DNA of 32,500 bases from Candidatus Thermoflexus tengchongensis. Its GTDB lineage: Bacteria; Chloroflexota; Anaerolineae; Thermoflexales; Thermoflexaceae. Positions 16,967 through 24,535 of this stretch are shown here, in pieces; positions within the stretch are counted from its first letter, which is position 1, and each line of letters starts with the position of its first letter. The position numbers and the translations under genes were made by a program. The DNA lies in NCBI GenBank assembly GCA_016842085.1, contig JAEVEX010000045.1, positions 1 through 32,500 on the forward strand. The letters run 5' to 3'. The notes under the pieces are model-generated. The model was not told where the DNA came from. It saw only the letters and a list, made by a program, of their open reading frames with translations, and did no database searches.

Positions 16967-18204
16967 CGCAGGAGCTCCACCCGGGCAGTGCCCGCCGGGC
17001 ATACCGTGGGATCAAAGGCGAGTTGAAGACGTCCACCCCTTAAATCCAGCGCCTTCCCGTAAATCGCGCCGCGATCGGACCAGGCCTGGAGGGTTGCAGA
17101 GAGCCTCACCGGCCCGCCGCGGGCCAGGATCAGGCCGATCCACCAGAAACTGGGGGTGGTGATGGTGATCCCCTGGTCGGCGATGAGCAGCGGGGCGCCG
17201 CGCTGAGGGTCGTTCAGGGCAGGCTGGAGCTCGTATTGGTTGTGGACATCCTCCAGGATCAGTGATCCGGTGGCGGCCAGGGTGACCTCTGCCTGGATGG
17301 CTGCCATGCCCTGGCTCCGAAGGATCCGGGCCTCTCCCTCCAGGTAATACAGTCCATCTCGTAAGCGAACACGCTGGGCGGTAATGCACTGGTTGGGAGA
17401 GGGATTCACCGCCCCGGCTGGATGCGCGTCCAGCACAATGGGCTGCCCGGGATTCAAAGGTCGGATGCAATAACGGTTCCCAACGAAGGCGTTCCAGAGG
17501 GCTCCCCCCGGGGCGAAATCGCTCACGGCATAGAGGGAGGGGAGCGGCTGGAAGGGGGCCTGGATCCGCCCGCCCTGACATTGCACGCCGAATTCAATGG
17601 AGGCGCTTGCGCCGTATTCGCAGGGGCCCTGGATGACGCCCGCCCATCGGAGCGTGAGATCCGTCCCCGCGTGGACACCGGCAGCCTGGATCTGAAGAAC
17701 AGGAAACTCCGCCCGCAGATCGTTCTCGGCGAACATGGCGAAAGCGCAGGCGGCTGTCGGATGGACCACCGCGGTGGCCACCGCCCGAACCTCCATCGGA
17801 TCGAAACCAAAGACGCCGGCGAAGAAGGCGTCGAACCGGTTGATCACCGTGACCTGCACGCCCCCCGCATTCCCCGGGATGACCCCGGAGCCCAGAGGCC
17901 CCAGGACGCTTCCGTTTTCATCCACATAGAAGGCCTCGAAGCGGTTAGGCTGGCCGTCCACATTGAACGTTCCGTGGGCGTCTATCGCCTCCCGGATCGC
18001 AGCGAGAAGATCCGCCTCGCTCCCGCCCTGACGCCGGATCTCCCACAGCCGGCGGGCGGCGGAGAGGGCGGCGGCGTCGGCGGCGTTCTGCGCCCGCCGT
18101 CGTTGCGCGTAGGCGTTGCCGCCATCGATGGCCAGCGCCAGCAACGCCAGGAACGCCGCAAACGCCAGCGCGATCAGCACCAGGGCCTGCCCCCGATGGT
18201 TCAT
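16963..18204 (-). CDS. TadG/TadE-like pilus-associated protein
   Basis: Protein of 413 residues with the N-terminal Tad-like domain (PF13400 type): short positive start MNHRGQ, a hydrophobic helix ALVLIALAFAAFLALLALAI, then the conserved DGGNAYAQRRRAQNAADAAA segment. The rest (about 60-413) is exported and beta-rich with several cysteines (including CEYG, VQCQGG, RYCIRP), possibly disulfide bonded. Such minor pseudopilin-like proteins are thought to anchor or prime the Flp pilus. ATG 18204 has GAGGGG just upstream; GTG 18216 would add four residues. It forms a two-gene unit with the following F-domain gene. Confidence 0.82.
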   Translation of the reverse strand: MNHRGQALVLIALAFAAFLALLALAIDGGNAYAQRRRAQNAADAAALSAARRLWEIRRQGGSEADLLAAIREAIDAHGTFNVDGQPNRFEAFYVDENGSVLGPLGSGVIPGNAGGVQVTVINRFDAFFAGVFGFDPMEVRAVATAVVHPTAACAFAMFAENDLRAEFPVLQIQAAGVHAGTDLTLRWAGVIQGPCEYGASASIEFGVQCQGGRIQAPFQPLPSLYAVSDFAPGGALWNAFVGNRYCIRPLNPGQPIVLDAHPAGAVNPSPNQCITAQRVRLRDGLYYLEGEARILRSQGMAAIQAEVTLAATGSLILEDVHNQYELQPALNDPQRGAPLLIADQGITITTPSFWWIGLILARGGPVRLSATLQAWSDRGAIYGKALDLRGGRLQLAFDPTVCPAGTARVELLR

Positions 18205-18301
18205 CCTGCCCCTCACAGATCAAAGGTCAGAATCCTCTGTCCTGTTTATCCTACACGGCCAGCCGGCTCGACTCGATAGGACGAAGGTCCGGGGATTCGG
18301 C

Positions 18302-19033
18302 TTATTCTGTGAAGCGTTCCGGCTTCGGCTGGTCGCCTGGTCCCGTCAGCCATGGAAGGATCTCGGGGGGGACCAGGGCATCCACTGGCTCTCCCCGGGC
18401 CAGCCGCTGGCGGACCTCAGAGGAGGAAAGGGTCGCGAAAGCGGGGTCAAGGGTCAGGAAAGCGATCCGCGCCCGATACGCGGCCCGCGAAGGCTCCTTC
18501 AGGAAGGCTTCCAGGGATGGTCGATCCCACGGCGGGCGGGGAGCGACCAGCAGGTGAGCAGTCTGGAAGAACTGCTCCAGAGCGGATTCCATCGGGATAT
18601 CCGGGTAATAGCGAGGATCGAACAGACGGACCATCGTGTCGCCGCCCATAAGAAAGAAGAGCTCGGGTCCTTCTCCCACATCCTCCCGAAGCGCCCGCGC
18701 TTTCTCGAAGAACCGGGCACGGTTGCAGAGGGCTACGCTCCATCCCGGTCGCCCCCGGGCGATCGCCCGCAACATCTCCAGGCGCTCCCGCCATCCGAAC
18801 CCGCTAAGGGGTTTCTCCACATGGGTGAGGGCGAGCAGGAGCACGTTTTCTTCCAGCTGGAAGGCTTCCCGGGCGGCCTCCAGCAGGGCGAGATGGGCTC
18901 GGGTGGGCGGATTGAAAGAGGCGGATAAGATCCCGATGCGCCGCGCCCCGGGACCCGCGCGATGGACCCAGCGCCATTGGGGTGGGGCCTGGGGGTCCAG
19001 GCCTTCCAGCTCCGGCATTCGATGGCTGGACAT
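18302..19033 (-). CDS. Nicotinate/nicotinamide-nucleotide adenylyltransferase-like protein
   Basis: Nucleotidyltransferase of 243 residues that probably transfers AMP from ATP to a pyridine mononucleotide in NAD synthesis. The ATP-binding site reads SASFNPPTRAHL, a variant of GxFxPxHxGH with Thr and His at the catalytic positions, as in eukaryotic NMNAT and its bacterial relatives. Further motifs are FFLMGGDT, and TLSSSEVRQRL, the ISSTxxR motif. It is followed in genome order by NAD(P)H-hydrate repair genes, which fits NAD metabolism. It is longer at the N-terminus than usual NadD and diverges from the common bacterial form, so another nucleotide substrate is possible. The start (ATG 19033) is uncertain; ATG 19018 is possible. 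Confidence 0.7.
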   Translation of the reverse strand: MSSHRMPELEGLDPQAPPQWRWVHRAGPGARRIGILSASFNPPTRAHLALLEAAREAFQLEENVLLLALTHVEKPLSGFGWRERLEMLRAIARGRPGWSVALCNRARFFEKARALREDVGEGPELFFLMGGDTMVRLFDPRYYPDIPMESALEQFFQTAHLLVAPRPPWDRPSLEAFLKEPSRAAYRARIAFLTLDPAFATLSSSEVRQRLARGEPVDALVPPEILPWLTGPGDQPKPERFTE

Positions 19034-19123
19034 ATCTACCGCCCCGCGGTATGGATTGGGCTCTTTCCCCACGGATGATCGGGGAGAGCAGAGCTGGCCA
19101 TCTGCTCGGGGGAAGCGCCCGTG

Positions 19124-20818
19124 CTATCCGGTTCCGCTCAGCGCGCGAAGGGCGCCGGGGAGCCGGGGGATGAGATCCCCAGCGGTTACGCCGGCCGCCC
19201 CGATCTCCTGACGCGCCCGTTCCCCGGCCAGGCCGTGGAGATAGGCGCCCAGGGCCGCGGCCTCAAACGGCGGCAGGCCCTGCGCCCGCAATCCGGCGAT
19301 CGCCCCCGCCAGCACATCCCCTGTCCCCGCAGTGGCCATCGCGGGGTTCGCGAAGGGCATCACCAGCGCTCGCCCATCGGGGGCGGCCACCACGGTGAAT
19401 GCCCCTTTCAGCACGACCACGTGGCCCCAGGACTGCGCGAATTGTCGCGCGATCCCCAGGCGGTCCTGCTCGATGGCCGCTTTCTCCAATCCGGTCAGCC
19501 GGGCCATCTCGCCGGGATGGGGGGTGAGGATCGCCGGGCCGGGCAGGCGGGCCGCCCAGTCTTTCGCCTGGGCGAGGGCGTTCAACCCATCCGCATCCAC
19601 GATCAGCGGGGGCCAGGTGAAGGAAGGCGCCGCCGGCTTCACCGCTTCCTCCTCTTCAACATGAAAACCGATGCGGCCCCGTCGCATGGCCCGCTCCAGT
19701 CCAAACATCCCGTGCACAAAGGCGATGGCCTCTTTCTCCTGGGTCAGCCCTGGACCCAGCACCATCGCGGCGTAGCCTTCGACGGCCCTGGCCAGGACCT
19801 CCACCGCGTCCGGGGTCAGGACCCCGAGCTCATCCGGCAGCAGGATGTAGGTGATCTCGGTGGTTTTCGCCGCCAGGACGGGATAAATCGCCCGGGGGAT
19901 AGCCAGGGTCACCCAGCCTGCGCCGACCCGCGCTGCTGCCTGAGCGGCCAGCCAGGGCGCGCCGGGGTAGTTAATGGAGCCAGCGACCACCGCCACTTTC
20001 CCGAACGTGTTTTTATGCGCATCCGATGGGCGGGGTGGGCACCACGTGCGGGCCGTGGCCACGTCCATCACTTCGAAAGCGCCCTCCGGCACCCACTTCG
20101 CCTCGATCCCGATATCGGCCACCGCCAGCTCGCCGACCGCATGGGCGGCCGGGAACCGGAAATGTCCGACCTTCGGATGGGCGAATGTTACCGTGAGATC
20201 CGCGTGAAACGCATGGGGATCCAGTTCCCCCGTGTCGTAGTTCATCCCGGTCGGCCCATCCACGGCCACCAGCCAGGGCTCCGGCGGCGTTCGCGGAGGC
20301 CATGCGCTCGGAGTGAAAGGGGGGCCCGGGGCGAAGAACGAAACCGGCCACGGCCGTCGATCGCTCACCTCCGCCCGCACGATCTGAAGCATGCGGAGGA
20401 GATCCCCTTCCAGGGGCCGGGTGGTCCCGGTTCCCAGCAGGGCGTCGATGATCACTGCAGCGCTTCGAACCCAGAGGCGCAGCACCCGCCATGTCCGGTC
20501 ATCCGCTGCCTGGGCGATAAAACAGCCTGCCGCTTTCGCTCCCTGGAAAACCGGGTCGGTTTCCTCGCGAGGCCTCAACAGATAGCAGGCCACCTCCGCT
20601 CCGGCCTCCTTGAGAAAGCGGGCGGCGGTCAGGCCATCGCCGCCGTTGTTCCCGGGGCCTACCAGCACCAGGATGCGGCGGCCCTGAACGGACATCCGTC
20701 GCATGATCTCGGAGGCCACGGCGTGGCCAGCCCGCTCCATCATTCGCGCATAGGTATGGCCTGCCGCATCCGCGGCCGCTTCCGCCTGACGCATCTGAGC
20801 CACGGTCAGCACTTTCAT
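19124..20818 (-). CDS. nnr: Bifunctional NAD(P)H-hydrate epimerase / ADP-dependent NAD(P)H-hydrate dehydratase
   Basis: Repairs hydrated NADH and NADPH in the cytoplasm. The 564-residue protein has an N-terminal YjeF_N epimerase domain (about 1-260) with GPGNNGGDGL near 54-63, a DALLGTG motif and DGPTGMNYDTGE, then a ribokinase-like dehydratase domain (about 275-564) with KNTFGKVAVVAGS, MVLGPGL, DADGLNAL, TPHPGEMARL and the phosphate-binding AGTGDVLAG near 495. Both halves keep their key motifs. The epimerase half has a proline-rich insert (about 165-195) before DGPTG and the dehydratase half an acidic insert (HVEEEEAVK). ATG 20818 has GAGGAG upstream. Its 3' end lies 90 bp from the NMNAT-like gene, so the two NAD-related genes may be co-transcribed. 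Confidence 0.93.
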   Translation of the reverse strand: MKVLTVAQMRQAEAAADAAGHTYARMMERAGHAVASEIMRRMSVQGRRILVLVGPGNNGGDGLTAARFLKEAGAEVACYLLRPREETDPVFQGAKAAGCFIAQAADDRTWRVLRLWVRSAAVIIDALLGTGTTRPLEGDLLRMLQIVRAEVSDRRPWPVSFFAPGPPFTPSAWPPRTPPEPWLVAVDGPTGMNYDTGELDPHAFHADLTVTFAHPKVGHFRFPAAHAVGELAVADIGIEAKWVPEGAFEVMDVATARTWCPPRPSDAHKNTFGKVAVVAGSINYPGAPWLAAQAAARVGAGWVTLAIPRAIYPVLAAKTTEITYILLPDELGVLTPDAVEVLARAVEGYAAMVLGPGLTQEKEAIAFVHGMFGLERAMRRGRIGFHVEEEEAVKPAAPSFTWPPLIVDADGLNALAQAKDWAARLPGPAILTPHPGEMARLTGLEKAAIEQDRLGIARQFAQSWGHVVVLKGAFTVVAAPDGRALVMPFANPAMATAGTGDVLAGAIAGLRAQGLPPFEAAALGAYLHGLAGERARQEIGAAGVTAGDLIPRLPGALRALSGTG

Positions 20819-20888
20819 CGCTTCAGCTCCTCAACCGTCATGGTGCTTTGCCTGGTTCGATCCGGGCTGATCGGCCCGAAAGATGCCC

Positions 20889-20916
20889 GGAGTTGGAGGG
20901 CTGCCGAAGATAGCCC
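20889..20916. repeat. Second copy of the short motif found in the 5372-5406 terminator
   Basis: This stretch contains CTGCCGAAGATAGCCC, matching CTACCGAAGATAGCCC at 5383-5398 at 15 of 16 positions, preceded in both copies by a GTTGG-and-G-rich arm. Here the outer stem is weak (GGGCT/AGCCC only) and no T run follows. It lies directly before the palindromic array. Confidence 0.45.
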
Positions 20917-20938
20917 GGAACCGCTCTATGAGCCCCGA

Positions 20939-21272
20939 CCCTGGTCGCCGCTGAAGCGGCTCCTACCGGTTACAACCATCCCGGCGAGGCCACCGGGTAG
21001 GAGGGGCTTCAGCCCCGACAGCTTCAGCCCCGACGGCTTCAGCCCTGACCCTTAAGGTCACCGCTGAAGCGGGCTCCTACCGGTTACAACCATCCCGGCG
21101 AGGCCACCGGGTAGGAGGGGCTTCAGCCCCGACAGCTTCAGCCCCGACGGCTTCAGCCCTGACCCTTAAGGTCGCCGCTGAAGCGGCTCCTACCCGGCTT
21201 ACGATCGACCGCCTGGTAAGGCCACCGGTAGGAGCCCCGACTTTAGCCCCGACGGCTTTCGCCCCGACCTTC
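20939..21272. repeat. REP/BIME-like palindromic repeat array (three 113-114-bp units)
   Basis: Units start at 20943, 21056 and 21170. Each has a left hairpin GCCGCTGAAGCGGC followed by CTCCTAC, a spacer of about 30 bp, then GTAGGAG with the hairpin GGGGCTTCAGCCCC, so the two hairpins face each other with GTAG/CTAC at their heads. Units 1 and 2 add short tandem copies of GCTTCAGCCCCGACG and end in CCCTTAA. Units 1 and 2 are nearly identical; unit 3 is degenerate. The GTAG-headed hairpins resemble REP sequences mobilised by TnpA-REP (RAYT) proteins, but no such gene is in the window. The array fills the divergent gap between the nnr gene and the ASCH gene. Confidence 0.8.
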
Positions 21273-21384
21273 ATGTCATGCTGGGGGGTCGTCTTCCCGT
21301 TTGAAGCCCGGTAGCGTATTTATCTTGTATCGTAAAATATACACGAAAGCCGGGAGGTATAGCGGACTGAAGGAAGAGGGGGTG

Positions 21385-21771
21385 ATGGAGATGCGCCCGG
21401 AGCTGGGTTTGATCGTGCAGGAGCCCTATGCGACCTACATCGTCTCCGGCGAGAAGACGTGGGAGATCCGCCGGTATCCCACCCACATCCGGGGGCGCAT
21501 CGGGATCATCAGCCACCGGGGATGGATCGGGACCGCCGTGCTCACCGAAGTCCGGGGCCCCGTCCCGGTGGAAGCCCTCCGGCGGAAGTTCCCTCAGCAC
21601 CGGGCGGATCCGGAGTTTCTGGAGGCCTACGCGCGGGGCCGGCCGCTTTACATCTGGGTGCTCACGGACCCTCAGCGCTTCCCGGAGCCGATCCCGATCC
21701 ATCGCCCGCGGGGGCCAGTGGTCTGGATCCGGCTGGAGGAAGCACTGACGGAGAGAACGTATAAGCGGTAG
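21385..21771 (+). CDS. ASCH-domain protein (PUA-like fold)
   Basis: Small cytoplasmic protein of 128 residues that looks like an ASCH domain, a PUA-related fold linked with RNA binding or base modification (one characterised member, YqfB, removes acetyl groups from N4-acetylcytidine). Family features are the start LGLIVQEPYATYIVSGEKTW, with GxKxWE, then EIRRYPTHIRGRIGI (basic strand) and a beta-rich middle with WIGTAVLTEV. The function of this member is not known. GAGGGGG lies just before ATG 21385; ATG 21391 is also possible. An AT-rich patch (TAAAATATAC, 21333-21342) upstream may hold its -10 region. It is tail to tail with the GNAT-ABC gene. Confidence 0.7.
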   Translation: MEMRPELGLIVQEPYATYIVSGEKTWEIRRYPTHIRGRIGIISHRGWIGTAVLTEVRGPVPVEALRRKFPQHRADPEFLEAYARGRPLYIWVLTDPQRFPEPIPIHRPRGPVVWIRLEEALTERTYKR

Positions 21772-21795
21772 AGGCAATCCAGCTGTCTGTTCTCC

Positions 21796-21816
21796 CCCTC
21801 CCTGCGGCCCGGAGGG
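21796..21816. terminator. Weak stem-loop between the convergent ASCH and GNAT-ABC genes
   Basis: CCCTCC (21796-21801) pairs with GGAGGG (21811-21816) over a 9-nt loop in the 70-bp gap between two convergent stops. It is short and lacks a T run, so the assignment rests mainly on position. Confidence 0.3.
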
Positions 21817-21841
21817 TCACAGGAAGAGAGGGGATGGTCCT

Positions 21842-23761
21842 TTATTTCCCTCGGGCCGACACCCGGAACAGGCCGTAACCAGCGATCAGGGTGAGATCGG
21901 GCTCCAGACCCTGGATGACCTCCGGGCGATGGGTGGCGGCGATGAGGGTGATGCCGTGCTGGCGGCAGAGGGCGGCCACCTTGCGGGCCACCCGCAACGC
22001 CATCTGGGGATCCAGGTGGGCGGCGAACTCATCGATCAGCAGGAGGTTCGGCCGCCGGGCTAAAAGATAAGCGATGCGGGCACGCTCCTTCTGCCCGGTG
22101 GAGAGCTCGGAGAAGCGCGCGCGATAAAGCACCGCATCGGCAATTCCAGCGACGTTCAGGACCTCGATCGCCAGCACCTCGTCCTCGGTCAGACGATAAA
22201 GGGCCTCCAGGATCGTTTCCCCATCGAACTCCGGCTCGACCTCGCCCGGCAGATAGGCGGCGGCCTGCACGTTCTCCGGCATCTCGATCCGGCCGAACTG
22301 CACCCGATACAGCGGATCCCGCCGCCCGGTCGCGGCGCCGTAAAGCAGGCGCAGCAGCGTGGTTTTCCCCGCCCCGGAAGCGCCGATCAGCGCCACGATC
22401 TGCCGCGGGTGGATGGTCAGCGAGACGTCTTTCAAAACGATCTTTTGAATGGTTCGCTCGTGGACCCCGAAGGCTTCCAGGATCTCATGGAGCGGTGGGG
22501 CCATTCCACTCAGGCTCAGTGTGTTTTCGTAACGATAAGTGACATGGTGCAGGCGGATCGGCCCGGCCAGCGGCTCGACGGATCGGAAAGCCGGGCGATA
22601 CAGCTTCCCCTGATGGACGCGCGCGACGGGGTCGGTTTCGTAAAATCGCTCCAGGTAGGGGAGCGCCTCGTCTTCCAGAGGATATACCAGCACGGGACGG
22701 CCGGAGGCTGTATCCCCGAGGTAGCGAAAGCCGGACCGCTCCATGAACGGGTTGTAGCGCGCCATCTGGGCGATGGTCTCCAGAACGACCTTGGGCCGGC
22801 GCATCTCCGGGATACGCCGCTCCCGGATCCAGGCGATGGCCGCTCGCAGGGCCAGCTGTCCCAGGCCCTCCGCCCGGTAATCCGGATGAACCACCACGCG
22901 GGCCAGGCGGGCCCCCCGCGTGTTGCAGGTTCGGAGGGCGATTTCCTGGGATTCCCACCACAGATCAAAGGGGGAGAGATCCGGCCGCTCCCGCTTCAGC
23001 TCTTCCTCCAGCCGCTCCGGCCAGAAGGAGGGCTCGAACCAGTCCGCGGGGAAAACCGCCTGCCGCAGGTTGGGCTGGATCGTGCCATCGGGCAGGCGGC
23101 GATGCATCATCGGGATCGGCGGATCGATCCGCACATACCCGATGTAGAGCGGCTCGTAGGGGGCGCGATCCTCCAGGAGCAGCACCAGGAAACGGGAGGC
23201 GCGGGTGGCGTCTTTCAGATCGCCGAAGCGCATGGGGCGTCGGCAGCGCGGGCAGAGCGGCCGGGCGTTGGCCTCCGCCCATGTTCGATCCTCCGGGCAC
23301 CACCAGCGGGCCAGGATCTCCGCCTCCGAGGCGTAGTGATGCTGCTCCAGATCGACGATCGCCTCGAAATCCGATTCCAGCCCGGCTTCCCGGGCGAGCA
23401 CCGTGTAGCGATAAAGGGGCGTCGTGGAGAGCGGCGAGGAGCGTTCCAGGGTGAACCGCTCCTGATAAAAGGGCCAGATCAGGACGGCTTCTCCATCCAC
23501 GACGCGCCAGAGCGTATAGGCATCAAATGTGAGCGCCCGTGGATCCGCCTGCGGTTCCAGAGCCACCCGGACCTCCTCGCCGGGTTGAAACCACTGAGCC
23601 ACAGTCCCCGTCATCGGGAGGCGAAGACGCCCTGCCTCTCCTTCGACTTCCAGCATCCCGAACCAGCGATACCGGAAGCGATCCAGCCAGACCTGGAGCA
23701 CCCGGTAAGGCCTGGATTCTTTCCACGGATCAGAACGTTCGGATGCGCGCGGATCGGTCAC
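21842..23761 (-). CDS. ABC-type ATPase fused to an acetyltransferase (GNAT) domain, COG2401-like
   Basis: Soluble 639-residue fusion of unknown function. An N-terminal region (about 1-150) is followed by a partial zinc ribbon (Cys155 in WWCPED, then CPRC at 170-173), a GNAT domain with VVVHPDYRAEGLGQLALR (about 289-306, the acetyl-CoA loop RAEGLG), and a C-terminal ABC ATPase with Walker A GASGAGKT (about 457), signature LSTGQKERARI (about 549), Walker B LLLIDEF with the catalytic Glu (about 571-577) and switch His in ATHRPE. No membrane segment is present, so it is not a transporter. The same architecture is known as an ABC ATPase fused to a predicted acetyltransferase, mostly in archaea. 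GTG 23761 is preferred (GGAGGGAG at 23768-23775); ATG 23878 would overlap sfsA. Confidence 0.8.
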   Translation of the reverse strand: MTDPRASERSDPWKESRPYRVLQVWLDRFRYRWFGMLEVEGEAGRLRLPMTGTVAQWFQPGEEVRVALEPQADPRALTFDAYTLWRVVDGEAVLIWPFYQERFTLERSSPLSTTPLYRYTVLAREAGLESDFEAIVDLEQHHYASEAEILARWWCPEDRTWAEANARPLCPRCRRPMRFGDLKDATRASRFLVLLLEDRAPYEPLYIGYVRIDPPIPMMHRRLPDGTIQPNLRQAVFPADWFEPSFWPERLEEELKRERPDLSPFDLWWESQEIALRTCNTRGARLARVVVHPDYRAEGLGQLALRAAIAWIRERRIPEMRRPKVVLETIAQMARYNPFMERSGFRYLGDTASGRPVLVYPLEDEALPYLERFYETDPVARVHQGKLYRPAFRSVEPLAGPIRLHHVTYRYENTLSLSGMAPPLHEILEAFGVHERTIQKIVLKDVSLTIHPRQIVALIGASGAGKTTLLRLLYGAATGRRDPLYRVQFGRIEMPENVQAAAYLPGEVEPEFDGETILEALYRLTEDEVLAIEVLNVAGIADAVLYRARFSELSTGQKERARIAYLLARRPNLLLIDEFAAHLDPQMALRVARKVAALCRQHGITLIAATHRPEVIQGLEPDLTLIAGYGLFRVSARGK

Positions 23762-23820
23762 CGGGGTCTCCCTCCAGGCGGAAATAGGCCAGGGTATCCA
23801 GCGAAAATCGGTATCGGCAA

Positions 23821-24528
23821 CTATAGAAGCACCGGGATGGGATCGGTCAGGCGGATCTCCTCCAGGGAGACCTCGCATCGATAAGCGAGGATCTGAACGC
23901 CATGGGCCGCGGCGGCCCGCAGGATCCGCCCGAAATCTGGATCCGCCTGATCATGAGGCCGAAACGCCCGGGCATCCGGCCGCTGCACGACGAAGAGCGC
24001 GAAAGCCTGAATGCCGTCCGCGCGCGCTTCTATCAGCGCGGCCATATGGCGCCGCCCTCGCACCGTGGGCGCGTCCGGGAACAGGCCGATGCCGTCTTCC
24101 ACCAGCGTCACGCTTTTCACTTCCACATAGGCCACGCCCTCGGAGCCCGAGAGGCGGAAATCCACCCGACCCTCTCCCAGGGGAACCTCCGCCTCCAGGG
24201 TGGTGTAGGCCTGAAAGGGCGGAAGCTCGCCCCTCTCCCAGGCCTCCCGGAACAGGAAATTGGGCACCCGCGCATCGGCGGACACCAGCGTTCCATCCGG
24301 CAGGCCTACTACCTGGAGATCATAATGGGTTCGCCGCTGACCCTCCCGCCGGGCCATCCATATGGGATAGCCGGGGACCAGGAGTTCATGCAGGCGGCCG
24401 GAATTCGGGAGATGGGCCGGCACCCGTTGCCGCCCCAGACGCACTTCCACCGCGAATCGGTTCAAACGACGCAGGAAAACCCCCGGAATCAGCGGCGGCC
24501 AGCGCATGGTGTCTGGTTTGCCTGGCAT
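23821..24528 (-). CDS. sfsA: SfsA family protein (DNA/RNA nuclease-like)
   Basis: SfsA homologue of 235 residues (family length about 230). SfsA was first noted as a sugar fermentation stimulation protein in E. coli and has an OB-like N-terminal domain plus a nuclease-type fold. Here the N-terminal part PPLIPGVFLRRLNRFAVEV and LPNSGRLHELLVPG match the family, as do RVDFRLSG and VEVKSVTLVEDGIGLFPDAP, which hold the acidic and Lys residues of the nuclease-like site. The start is not certain: ATG 24528 lies 7 bp after the queA stop, while ATG 24507 begins exactly at the conserved region; neither has a good ribosome site. It is the fourth gene of the minus-strand operon. Confidence 0.9.
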   Translation of the reverse strand: MPGKPDTMRWPPLIPGVFLRRLNRFAVEVRLGRQRVPAHLPNSGRLHELLVPGYPIWMARREGQRRTHYDLQVVGLPDGTLVSADARVPNFLFREAWERGELPPFQAYTTLEAEVPLGEGRVDFRLSGSEGVAYVEVKSVTLVEDGIGLFPDAPTVRGRRHMAALIEARADGIQAFALFVVQRPDARAFRPHDQADPDFGRILRAAAAHGVQILAYRCEVSLEEIRLTDPIPVLL

Positions 24529-24535
24529 AAGGGGA

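Noticed and set aside
19121-21055. 644-codon plus-strand open frame over the nnr gene and repeat array
   Set aside because: It runs antisense to NnrE-NnrD and ends inside the palindromic repeats (GFSPDSFSPDGFSPD); no start with ribosome site or domain.
20939-21272. CRISPR array
   Set aside because: Units are 113-114 bp, internally palindromic and without unique spacers or cas genes nearby.
21077-21274. 65-codon minus-strand open frame with AVGAE repeats
   Set aside because: Translation of the palindromic repeat array; the pentapeptide repeat comes from the 15-bp DNA repeat.
22409-23884. 491-codon plus-strand open frame
   Set aside because: Antisense shadow of the GNAT-ABC gene, which has complete ATPase motifs.
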